A model generated the notes under the pieces. That model was not told where the DNA came from, ran no database searches, and saw only the letters and a program-made list of their open reading frames with translations. From NCBI GenBank assembly GCA_041499965.1, contig JBGQLG010000002.1, positions 19,065-83,064 on the forward strand: a stretch of 64,000 nucleotides of DNA, read 5' to 3'. Source of the DNA: AR5 sp041499965 (GTDB taxonomy: Bacteria > Methylomirabilota > Methylomirabilia > Rokubacteriales > CSP1-6). A program made the position numbers and the translations under genes. This document shows positions 57,225 to 64,000 of this stretch, piece after piece. Numbering within the stretch: the stretch's first letter is position 1; each line of letters opens with the position of its first letter.

Positions 57225-58213
57225 CGACCCAGCAGGCCGGCCGCGCAGTCCTCGTCGGTGACGAGGACGTTCATGAAGCGGCCCCGCAGGGCGCCCCGCA
57301 CCGCATCGATCTTCGCGCGCCCCCCCGCGACCGCGATCACGGTACGGTCGTCGCGCCGCGAGAGCGCGCGCAACTGCTCGCCCTCCACCGACAGCACCCG
57401 GTGCATCAGCGCGCGCAGCTCCGGACGATCGACGATGCGCCCGTCGGCGTCGAACGGCTGGTAGTTGATCTCGCCCACCACGCCGAGCTGGCGCAGCCGC
57501 TTGACGCTCACCCCGTACGTCTCGGCCGCCGCGCAGAAGCCGGGCGTGCTCTCGGCGATGAGTCCGATGCCGCACAGCGCGACGTCGACCGAGCGGGCGG
57601 CCTCGAAGATCGAGCGAGTCTCGGGATCCCGCAGCAGGCGACGCCGCTCGCGCTCGATCTGCCGCAGCGAGAGCAGGTGCTGCACGGGCAGGGCGTAGGC
57701 CCGCACGTGGGGCCGGTACTTGGCCGCCATCATGCCGACCAGGGTGTTGGGAAAGAGGTCGACCAGCTTGAGCGTGCTCTCGCCGGACAGCGGGTAGAGC
57801 GAGAGGTCCCGCAGCCGCCGCTCGCGCAGGGCCCGGATGGTCTCGTACAGGGTGAACCCGCACGAGAGCCCGACCCGCATGCCGTTGCGCGCGATCTTCT
57901 CGAAGTAGGCGGCGGCCGCCGCCCCCAGCTCGGCCTTGAGATCGCCCCGGCCGCCGGCCACGACGACAACCGCCTCGCGCAGGCCGTAGGCCTGGGCCAG
58001 CGCCGCCTCCAGCCCCGCGAGGCGGGGGAGGTCCAGCTCGACGCGCACGAAGCCCTCGTCGAACGCGCGCTTGAGGAGCCGCGACACCGTGGCCGCCGAC
58101 ACGCCCAGCGTGGTGGCGATGTCCTTCTGGCTCCGGGCCTGGCGGTAGTAGAGCTCCAGGCACTGCACCATCAGCCGGATCTCGCGAGAGGACGTGTGGG
58201 CGATTGATTTCAT
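57221..58213 (-). CDS. SorC/DeoR-like sugar-binding transcriptional regulator
   Basis: DNA-binding repressor or activator controlled by a sugar phosphate. The 330-residue protein has a winged-helix start (SQKDIATTLGVSAATVSRLL, about residues 28-47) and the SorC effector domain (GLREAVVVVAGGRGDLKAEL, GMRVGLSCGFTLYETIRALR, VDVALCGIGLIAESTPGFCA, AVAGGRAKIDAVRGALRGRF). ATG 58213 is chosen because it matches the family start; the longer frame through miaB is a shadow. It diverges from miaB across 204 bp that hold repeated AATCAA sites. No sugar operon lies beside it, so its target is unclear. Confidence 0.9.
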   Translation of the reverse strand: MKSIAHTSSREIRLMVQCLELYYRQARSQKDIATTLGVSAATVSRLLKRAFDEGFVRVELDLPRLAGLEAALAQAYGLREAVVVVAGGRGDLKAELGAAAAAYFEKIARNGMRVGLSCGFTLYETIRALRERRLRDLSLYPLSGESTLKLVDLFPNTLVGMMAAKYRPHVRAYALPVQHLLSLRQIERERRRLLRDPETRSIFEAARSVDVALCGIGLIAESTPGFCAAAETYGVSVKRLRQLGVVGEINYQPFDADGRIVDRPELRALMHRVLSVEGEQLRALSRRDDRTVIAVAGGRAKIDAVRGALRGRFMNVLVTDEDCAAGLLGR

Positions 58214-58334
58214 GGGGCCGAGGTGTCGCTTGACGGTCCCAACTCTACCTCGCGACCCTCGCGGCGACGGCCCGAAATCCCTGGGGTCACCCCCACCGAT
58301 TCGCGGGTCTCGCGCGCCCGAGGCGCCGGCGAGT

Positions 58335-58363
58335 TTGACTTGATTCGGGCCGGATGTTACGGT
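58335..58363 (+). promoter_or_regulatory. miaB promoter
   Basis: TTGACT (58335-58340), 17-bp spacer, TACGGT (58358-58363), about 55 bp before the miaB ATG. Confidence 0.5.
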
Positions 58364-58397
58364 CACCACTACACAAATCAACGGGTTACGAATCAAG
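58339..58397 (+). promoter_or_regulatory. Candidate operator repeats between the SorC regulator and miaB
   Basis: CTTGATTCG (58339-58347) and CGAATCAAG (58389-58397) form an exact 9-bp inverted repeat across the miaB promoter, with a third AAATCAAC site at 58375-58382. GGTCACC occurs at 58285-58291 (inside the palindrome GGGGTCACCCC) and again at 58361-58367 overlapping the -10. A transcription-factor operator is likely, possibly the divergent SorC regulator. Confidence 0.45.
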
Positions 58398-58417
58398 CGA
58401 GGGTTTCGGCACGGCGA

Positions 58418-59758
58418 ATGGCCAAGCTCCACCTGATCACGTACGGCTGCCAGATGAACGAGTACGACTCCGAGCGCGTGGCCGGATTGCTGCGCGAGCG
58501 GCACTACGAGTTGACCGACGAGGTCGGTGAGGCCGACGTGGTCCTGGTGAACACCTGCGCGATCCGCGAGAAGGCCGAGGACAAGGTCTTCTCCAAGCTG
58601 GGCGAGCTGAAGCGGCTCAAGGCCGGCAAGCCCGAGCTGGTCATCGGCGTCATGGGCTGCATGGCGCAGCTGCACCAGGAGACGATCCTGCGCCGGGCCC
58701 CGCAGGTCGACCTGGTGTTCGGCTCCGCGGCCATCGCGCGCGTCGGCGAGCTGGTCGAGCGCGCCCGGCGCCACGAGCGGCCGGTACTGGAGACGGGCGA
58801 GGCCCCGCTGGTGAAGATCACGGCCAAGCCGCCCTCGACGGATCGGCTCAAGGCGTTCGTCACGGTCATGGAGGGCTGCGAGAAGCACTGCACCTTCTGC
58901 GTCGTGCCTCGCACTCGAGGGCGCGAGCGCAGCCACCCGCGATCGGCGATCGTGGCCGAGGTCGAGGAGCTGGTGGCCGGTGGCTGCCGCGAGGTGACAC
59001 TGCTCGGCCAGACCGTGAACGCCTACGGGCGCGATCTGACGCCGCCCACCGACCTGGCCGAGCTGTTCGCGCACGTGAACGACGTGGCCGGGCTGGAGCG
59101 GATCCGCTTCACCACCTCCAATCCCTACAACCTCACGCCCAAGCTCATCGCCGCCATGCGGGACGTGCCCAAGGTGTGCGAGTGGTTTCACCTGCCGCTG
59201 CAGTCCGGCTCCGACCGGGTGCTGGAGCGGATGAACCGAGGCTACACGCGCACCCGGTATCTCGATCTCATCGCCGCGCTGCGCGACGCCGAGCCGGCGA
59301 TGGCCTTCTCCACCGACATCATCGTGGGGTTCCCTGGTGAGACGGAGGCCGACTTCGCCGAGACCGTCGAGGTGATCGAGCGTGTGGGCTACGACAACGT
59401 CTTCGTGTTCCGCTACTCGCCCCGCCCGGGCACCCCGGCCGCCAGCATGCCGGAGCAGGTGCCCGACGAGGTCAAGGCCGACCGCAACCGCCGGCTGCTC
59501 GAGGTGGTCGAGCGGGTCACCGGAAAACGGAGCGCACGCCTGGCCGGGCGTACCATGGAGGTGCTCGTGGACGGCGTGTCCCGCCGCAACCCCGGCGAGC
59601 TGGCCGGCCGCACGCGGTGCAATCGCGTGGTCAATTTCGACGGACGGGGGCAGGTGGCCGTGGGCGACATCGTCCAGGTTCGCGTCACCGACGCGCTGCC
59701 GCACAGCCTGCGGGGGACGCTCGCGACGCCGGAGGAGGCCGTATGCTGGTCGAAATGA
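58418..59758 (+). CDS. miaB: tRNA-2-methylthio-N6-dimethylallyladenosine synthase
   Basis: Radical-SAM methylthiotransferase that modifies A37 of tRNAs. The 446-residue protein has the N-terminal UPF0004 cluster domain (LITYGCQMNEYDSERVAGLL, VNTCAIREKAEDKVFSKLGE, GCMAQLH), the radical SAM Cys154-x3-Cys158-x2-Cys161 in GCEKHCTFCVVPRTRG, and a C-terminal TRAM domain (GRTMEVLVDGVSRRNPGELA). ATG 58418 is selected; upstream in-frame starts lie in the promoter. The next gene overlaps by 16 bp. Confidence 0.97.
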   Translation: MAKLHLITYGCQMNEYDSERVAGLLRERHYELTDEVGEADVVLVNTCAIREKAEDKVFSKLGELKRLKAGKPELVIGVMGCMAQLHQETILRRAPQVDLVFGSAAIARVGELVERARRHERPVLETGEAPLVKITAKPPSTDRLKAFVTVMEGCEKHCTFCVVPRTRGRERSHPRSAIVAEVEELVAGGCREVTLLGQTVNAYGRDLTPPTDLAELFAHVNDVAGLERIRFTTSNPYNLTPKLIAAMRDVPKVCEWFHLPLQSGSDRVLERMNRGYTRTRYLDLIAALRDAEPAMAFSTDIIVGFPGETEADFAETVEVIERVGYDNVFVFRYSPRPGTPAASMPEQVPDEVKADRNRRLLEVVERVTGKRSARLAGRTMEVLVDGVSRRNPGELAGRTRCNRVVNFDGRGQVAVGDIVQVRVTDALPHSLRGTLATPEEAVCWSK

Positions 59759-60246
59759 AGGTGCGCGGGCTGGCCCTCGATCCCGTCTCGAACATGCCGA
59801 TCATCATCCTGCGCGACGACGAGGACAAGCGGTCGCTGCCGATCTGGGTGGGGATCTTCGAGGCCAACGCCATCGCCCTCGAGCTGGAGAAGATCGCCAC
59901 CGCCCGGCCCATGACCCATGACCTCATCAAGAACATCCTGGAGTCGCTCGAGGCCCAGCTCGTGAAGATCGTCGTCACCGATCTCAAGGAGAACACCTTC
60001 TACGCGGTGCTCCACCTCAAGCTGGGCAGTGCCGAGTACACGGTCGACTCACGACCCTCCGACGCCATCGCGCTGGCGCTGCGGGCGGCGGCGCCGATCT
60101 TCGTGGACGAGGACGTCTTCCCCAAGGCCGGCAAGATGGACGTGGCCAAGGAAGGCGAGCCGCTGAAGGCCGACGACCCCGAGCAACTGCGGGAGTGGCT
60201 GCAGAACATCAAACCGGAGGATTTCGAGAAGTACAACAAGGCCTGA
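59743..60246 (+). CDS. Bifunctional nuclease family protein (BFN, DUF151)
   Basis: Belongs to the DUF151 family named after a plant/bacterial bifunctional nuclease, though the enzymatic role in bacteria is poorly known. The 167-residue protein shows the family core LPIWVGIFEANAIALELEKI, RPMTHDLIKNILESLEAQLV, SRPSDAIALALRAAAPIFVD. ATG 59743 has GGAGGAGG upstream and overlaps the end of miaB. A C-terminal UVR motif is not present. Commonly found beside miaB. Confidence 0.93.
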   Translation: MLVEMKVRGLALDPVSNMPIIILRDDEDKRSLPIWVGIFEANAIALELEKIATARPMTHDLIKNILESLEAQLVKIVVTDLKENTFYAVLHLKLGSAEYTVDSRPSDAIALALRAAAPIFVDEDVFPKAGKMDVAKEGEPLKADDPEQLREWLQNIKPEDFEKYNKA

Positions 60247-60264
60247 GGGCCGGGGGTCGCGGCG

Positions 60265-61425
60265 GTGCGGATCGGGCTGTTCACGAACAACTACCTGCCG
60301 TTCTGTGGCGGCGTCACGATCTCGGTGGAGACGCTCCGGCACGGGCTGGAAGCGCGCGGCCACGAGGTGTGGACGTTCGCGCCGCGCTTCCCCGGCGCCA
60401 CCGACGTCACCCCGCGGGTGGTGCGCTTCCCGTCGGTGCCGGCCGCGACGTATCCGGAGTTCTCCCTGGCCGTGCCGTGGTCACCGCGCATCAGCCGATT
60501 GGTCGCCCGTCTCGAGCTCGACGTCTTCCACGCCCACCATCCGTTCCTGCTGGGGCCGGCGGCGCGCCGGCTGGCGCGGCGGCACCGGCGGCCGCTCGTC
60601 TTCACCTATCACACGCGCTACGAGAAGTACGCGCACTACGTGCCGCTGACCCGATCCCTCGTCGAGGCGGCGGCCCTGCGCCTGAGCACGCGCTTTGCGA
60701 CGCGCGCCGACGCGGTCATCGCGCCCTCGATGCTCGTGCGTGACCAGCTGCGCGCGCGGGGCGTGACGGCGCCCATCGCCGTGATCCCGACCGGCGTCGA
60801 CCTCGCGCACTTCCGGCCCGCCGAGCGCGCGGCGGCGCGGCACGCACTCGGGCTGCCGCTCGGGGATCCGGTGGTGCTCTACGTGGGCCGGCTCGATCGC
60901 GAGAAGAGCGTCGACCGCGTCCTGCTGGCCTTCGACCGGCTGGCCGGCACGCTCGACCGGGCGCATCTCTGGCTGGTCGGGCAGGGCAAGGAGATGGCGC
61001 CGCTGCAACGGCTGGCCACCGAGCTCGGCGCCGGGGACCGCGTGCACTTCGCCGGCGTGTGCGCGCACGCCGGACTGGCCACGTGGTACCAGGCTGCCGA
61101 CCTGTTTCTGTTCGCCTCCGAGACGGAGACGCAGGGGCTGGTGCTGGCCGAGGCGGCGGCCTGCGGGCTGCCGGCGGTGGCGGTGACGGCGCCCGGCTGC
61201 GACGAGGTCGTGCGGGACGGTGAGACCGGCATCCTCACCAAGGCCGACCCGGCGGCGCTCGCCGAGGCGGCCATCGGGTTGCTGCTCGACGCCGACCGGC
61301 GCGCCGTGCTGGGCGCCCGGGCGCGGCAGGTCGCCGAGCAGTCCTTCGACGTCGCCCAGCAGATCGAACGGACGCTTCAGGTCTACAACGCGCTGCCGGT
61401 GAGCGCCGCCCGCCGCCGGGGATGA
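60265..61425 (+). CDS. GT4-family glycosyltransferase
   Basis: Retaining GT-B sugar transferase. The 386-residue protein starts at GTG 60265 with RIGLFTNNYLPFCGGVTISV, typical of diacylglycerol/phosphatidylinositol glycosyltransferases (GPI-like), carries a DVFHAHHPFLLG motif, and the C-terminal Rossmann domain with YVGRLDREKSVDRVLLAFDR, and ETETQGLVLAEAAACGLPAV containing the Glu-x7-Glu donor site. A lipid or envelope acceptor is likely; the exact one is unknown. Its stop overlaps the next ATG, coupling it to the two small unknown genes. Confidence 0.93.
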   Translation: MRIGLFTNNYLPFCGGVTISVETLRHGLEARGHEVWTFAPRFPGATDVTPRVVRFPSVPAATYPEFSLAVPWSPRISRLVARLELDVFHAHHPFLLGPAARRLARRHRRPLVFTYHTRYEKYAHYVPLTRSLVEAAALRLSTRFATRADAVIAPSMLVRDQLRARGVTAPIAVIPTGVDLAHFRPAERAAARHALGLPLGDPVVLYVGRLDREKSVDRVLLAFDRLAGTLDRAHLWLVGQGKEMAPLQRLATELGAGDRVHFAGVCAHAGLATWYQAADLFLFASETETQGLVLAEAAACGLPAVAVTAPGCDEVVRDGETGILTKADPAALAEAAIGLLLDADRRAVLGARARQVAEQSFDVAQQIERTLQVYNALPVSAARRRG

Positions 61426-61670
61426 CGGCGCCCCGCACCATCCGCATTCGCTTCGACAAGGACTGGGCCGCGCAGCAGCGGCGCGGCCTGCTGGCCGGCG
61501 ACCCCCGCGTGCGCACGCTCTGCCGGGTGCTGGTGACCTATCCACAGGTGCGCCACATCGTCACCGATCGCATCAGCCTGGACGCCACCACCGATGCGCG
61601 CACGATCGAGACCGTCGTGCGCTTCCTCGAGCGCCAGCACTGGCTCGTCGAGTCGCTGGTGGTCGAATGA
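61422..61670 (+). CDS. Hypothetical protein, 82 aa
   Basis: Not recognised. A small soluble protein with alternating strand and helix (TIRIRFDKDWAAQQRRGLLA, then RTLCRVLVTYPQVRHIVTDR, ending FLERQHWLVESLVVE). It begins inside the GT4 stop (ATGA) and its own stop overlaps the next start (ATGA), so it is translated as part of a tight four-gene run to paaK. No signal peptide, membrane segment or metal motif. Confidence 0.65.
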   Translation: MTAPRTIRIRFDKDWAAQQRRGLLAGDPRVRTLCRVLVTYPQVRHIVTDRISLDATTDARTIETVVRFLERQHWLVESLVVE

Positions 61671-61969
61671 AGCGCCAGGAGAGCTTCGAGCGGCTGCAGG
61701 AGGAGATCCTGCGTGAGAAGGCCGCCGTGCTGGGCCGGGCGGGCGAGCGGCTGGAGGCGGCGCTGGACGAAGCCCGCGCGCTCGGAGACGTGCTGGACAC
61801 GGAAGCCGATCCCGCCCGCCGCCCGGCCCTGCTGCGCGAGTACGAGGCCGCGCGCCGGCGAGTGGCCGCCGCCCGGGAGATGCTCGTCATCCAGCGCGAG
61901 GCCATCGGCCTGCGCCATCATCGCGACGTCGACCGGCAGTTTCCCGAGCCGCCGCCCCGGCGCGCCTGA
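61667..61969 (+). CDS. Hypothetical helical protein, 100 aa
   Basis: Not recognised. Almost entirely Arg/Glu/Ala/Leu-rich helix (ESFERLQEEILREKAAVLGR, RLEAALDEARALGDVLDTEA, RRVAAAREMLVIQREAIGLR), likely a coiled coil, with a Pro-rich tail. Begins at an ATGA overlap with the 82-residue gene and ends 2 bp before paaK. A structural or adaptor role is plausible but unsupported. Confidence 0.65.
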   Translation: MKRQESFERLQEEILREKAAVLGRAGERLEAALDEARALGDVLDTEADPARRPALLREYEAARRRVAAAREMLVIQREAIGLRHHRDVDRQFPEPPPRRA

Positions 61970-61971
61970 CG

Positions 61972-63267
61972 ATGATATGGAACCGCGAGGCGGAGACGTC
62001 GAGCGCGAGCGCCCGCGCGGCGCGGCAGCTCGAGCGGCTGCGCCAGAGCGTGACGTGGGCGGTCGACCGCGTGGCGTTCCACCGGGCTCGCCTGGGGCAC
62101 GTGCGGCTCGAGCGCCTCGCCCAGCTCGCCGATCTGCCCTTCACGCGCAAGAGCGATCTCCGCGAGCACTATCCCTTCGGCCTCTGTGCCGTGCCCACGC
62201 GCGAGCTGGCCCGCGTGCACGCCTCCTCGGGCACGAAGGGCAAGCCGACCGTCGTCGGCTACACGGCCGGCGATCTCGACGTGTGGCGCGAGGTGATGGC
62301 CCGCGTCATGGTCGCGGCCGGCGCCCGCGCCGGCGACATGCTGCACGTGGCCTACGGCTACGGGCTGTTCACCGGCGGGCTCGGGTTTCACGACGGCGCC
62401 GAGCGCATCGGCATGACGGTGGTACCGGTCTCCTCGGGCAACACCGCGCGCCAGCACCTGCTGCTGCAGGACTTCCGGCCGGCCGGGCTGTGCGGCACGC
62501 CGTCGTTCGTGCTGCACATCGCCGAGAGCCTGGTGGAGCAGGGCGGCGATCCGAAGGCGCTCGGCGTGCAGTACGGGATGTTCGGCGCCGAGCCGTGGAG
62601 CGAGGCGCTGCGGGCGGCCATCGAGCGCGCGTTCGGCTGCCGCGCCTACGACGTCTACGGGCTCAGCGAGATCATCGGGCCCGGCGTGGCCGGCGAGTGC
62701 GAAGCCCGGGACGGCCTGCACGTCTGCGACGACCACTTCCTGCCGGAGATCGTCGATCCGGTCACCGGCGAGCCACGCCCGCCCGGGGTCGAGGGCGAGC
62801 TGGTGCTCACCACGCTCACCAAGCAGGCCATACCGATGATCCGTTATCGCACCGGCGACATCAGCACGCTCACCACCGAGCCCTGCGCGTGCGGCCGCAC
62901 CTCGGCCCGCATCGCCCGCATCAAGGGCCGGGCCGACGACATGCTGGTCATCAAGGGGGTCAACCTCTATCCCTCCGAGGTCGAGGCCGCGCTGCTGGCG
63001 ATGGACGACCTGCAGCCGCACTACCTGCTGGTGGTCGATCGCACCACGACACTGGCCCGGCTGGAGGTGCAGGTCGAGCCGGCGGCGTCGCTGATCGAGC
63101 AGTGCGGCGGCCTGCAGGCCGAGCATCCGCGGCTGGTCGCCCTGCGGCAGCGGGTGAGCGAGCGGCTGCGCGAGGTGACCGGGCTCGGCATCGAGCTCAC
63201 GCTCGTCGCCCCCCACACCATTCCGCGCTCGGAGGGCAAGGCCGTGCGAGTCATCGAGCGCCGCTGA
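61972..63267 (+). CDS. paaK: Phenylacetate-CoA ligase
   Basis: Activates phenylacetate (or a related aryl acid) to the CoA thioester. The 431-residue adenylate-forming enzyme has VHASSGTKGKPTVVGYTAGD (the P-loop), YDVYGLSEIIGPGVAGECEA, MIRYRTGDISTLTTEPCACG and the RIKGRADDMLVIKGVNLYPS motif, all typical of PaaK. The ring-oxygenase gene follows. In the absence of the rest of a paa cluster the true substrate is uncertain. Confidence 0.95.
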   Translation: MIWNREAETSSASARAARQLERLRQSVTWAVDRVAFHRARLGHVRLERLAQLADLPFTRKSDLREHYPFGLCAVPTRELARVHASSGTKGKPTVVGYTAGDLDVWREVMARVMVAAGARAGDMLHVAYGYGLFTGGLGFHDGAERIGMTVVPVSSGNTARQHLLLQDFRPAGLCGTPSFVLHIAESLVEQGGDPKALGVQYGMFGAEPWSEALRAAIERAFGCRAYDVYGLSEIIGPGVAGECEARDGLHVCDDHFLPEIVDPVTGEPRPPGVEGELVLTTLTKQAIPMIRYRTGDISTLTTEPCACGRTSARIARIKGRADDMLVIKGVNLYPSEVEAALLAMDDLQPHYLLVVDRTTTLARLEVQVEPAASLIEQCGGLQAEHPRLVALRQRVSERLREVTGLGIELTLVAPHTIPRSEGKAVRVIERR

Positions 63268-63319
63268 CAATCGCGGTATCCTGGACAGCGTCGGGCCCAC
63301 GGGCCGGGAGGAGCACGCG

Positions 63320-64000
63320 ATGGCGGATCAGCAGGCCATGATGGCCAAGATCGACCGGGGCATGCGCCTGGAGTCGGCGAGCGAGATGACGCCCGAGTAC
63401 CGGGACAGCCTGGTCCACCTCATGACGATGCAGGCCGACTCGGAGCTGGCCGGTGGCTACGGCTACGTGCCGTGGATCACCAAGGCCCCGACCGTCGACG
63501 AGAAGCACGTGGTCGCCCAGATCGTGAAGGACGAGCTGCGCCACGCCGCCGTCATGTACGGGCTGCTGGCCGACCTCGGCGTCGACGTCGATGCCCACGT
63601 GCGCCGCCACGACCAGACCTTGACGATGCGCATCCAGGCCGACGACGACATCGGTACCCAGCGCATCACCGACGACAAGCGCGTGAACATCTTCTACTAC
63701 CCGATCGACACCTGGGCGGACTTCACCTTCTTCAACTTCTGCATGGACCGCGGCGCCGGGCATCAGCTCGAGGACGTCCGGCAGTGCTCCTACGGTCCCT
63801 GGGTGCGGGCCATCGAGGGCATCTTCAAGGAGGAGAAGTTCCACATCCGCCACGGCGAGCACTGGGTCAAGAAGCTGGCCGGTGAGACGGCCACCCACGA
63901 CGAGGCCCAGACCACCTTCAATCGGTGGTACGTGCGCACGATGAACATCTTCGGCCGCCCCGGCTCGCCCAAGAACCAGGTGTACCGGGCCCATCGCCTC
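63320..64000 (+). CDS. PaaA-like phenylacetyl-CoA epoxidase/oxygenase catalytic subunit, 3' partial
   Basis: Di-iron oxygenase subunit that epoxidises an aryl-CoA ring. The 227 visible residues align with PaaA: early YRDSLVHLMTMQADSELAGG with Glu42, KDELRHAAVMYGLL with Glu72-x-x-His75, and FKEEKFHIRHGE with Glu172-x-x-His175, giving the carboxylate/His di-iron ligands. ATG 63320 has GGGAGGAG upstream. The gene runs off the right edge. Position after paaK supports phenylacetyl-CoA, although BoxB-like benzoyl-CoA enzymes share the fold. Confidence 0.9.
   Translation, partial: MADQQAMMAKIDRGMRLESASEMTPEYRDSLVHLMTMQADSELAGGYGYVPWITKAPTVDEKHVVAQIVKDELRHAAVMYGLLADLGVDVDAHVRRHDQTLTMRIQADDDIGTQRITDDKRVNIFYYPIDTWADFTFFNFCMDRGAGHQLEDVRQCSYGPWVRAIEGIFKEEKFHIRHGEHWVKKLAGETATHDEAQTTFNRWYVRTMNIFGRPGSPKNQVYRAHRL

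Noticed and set aside
63254..63282. Promoter before the PaaA-like gene (CTGACA and TATCCT)
   Set aside because: The two hexamers are only 7 bp apart, so they cannot form one promoter.

Overview
The window is a GC-rich stretch of Gram-negative bacterial chromosome with nearly all third codon positions G or C, densely packed, and with many start/stop overlaps (ATGA, GTGA) and GTG/TTG starts. Outer-membrane biogenesis genes (lptE, lptC-lptA-lptB, a fused lptF/lptG, kdsA, kdsD) show it makes lipopolysaccharide. The combination of a class II B12-dependent ribonucleotide reductase, GuaB3-type IMP dehydrogenase-like protein, UPF0182 protein, GH57 glucanotransferase and phenylacetate genes would fit a candidate lineage such as Rokubacteria/Methylomirabilota. 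That placement is an inference, not a search result. No rRNA, tRNA, CRISPR array, phage or complete insertion sequence was seen.

Layout. 1-2967 (minus): MacA/HlyD-type adaptor (cut by the window edge) and TolC-type outer-membrane protein. 3191-5482: nrdJ, preceded by an 11-bp-phased GTGG array. 5596-10823: small unknown, NCS2 permease, CBS protein, FprA-like ferredoxin reductase, cytochrome c, Ppx/GppA. 10942-15762: HNH nuclease, uvrB, uvrC, small secreted protein. 15853-21318: leuS, lptE, holA, secreted ceramidase-like hydrolase; rpsT faces them on the minus strand. 21666-29338: murJ, xerD/xerC, CCA-adding enzyme with CBS-like N terminus, pyrG, kdsA, kdsD. 29430-37369: lptC, lptA, lptB, rpoN, hpf, rapZ, GH57 enzyme, phosphoglucose/phosphomannose isomerase. 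37435-41334: metK and a UPF0182 membrane protein. 41638-44001 (minus): lptF-lptG fusion. 44024-50493: secreted unknown, valS, birA, coaX, guaB3. 50537-57224: guaA, dnaE with a mini-intein, accA. 57221-58213 (minus): SorC-type regulator. 58418-64000: miaB, bifunctional nuclease, GT4 glycosyltransferase, two tiny unknowns, paaK and the start of a PaaA-like di-iron oxygenase.

Most genes are housekeeping: LPS synthesis and transport, peptidoglycan precursor flipping, DNA repair and replication, nucleotide synthesis, translation. The unusual content is mostly not new gene clusters but DNA structure: a 287-bp element with 68-bp perfect inverted repeats between convergent genes, a G8/C8 palindrome translated in frame inside leuS, a hairpin-bearing 84-bp tandem repeat between rpoN and hpf, a phased repeat before nrdJ, and promoters placed so close to start codons that several genes look leaderless. 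Protein-level oddities are the 154-residue DnaE mini-intein and the single-chain LptF-LptG.
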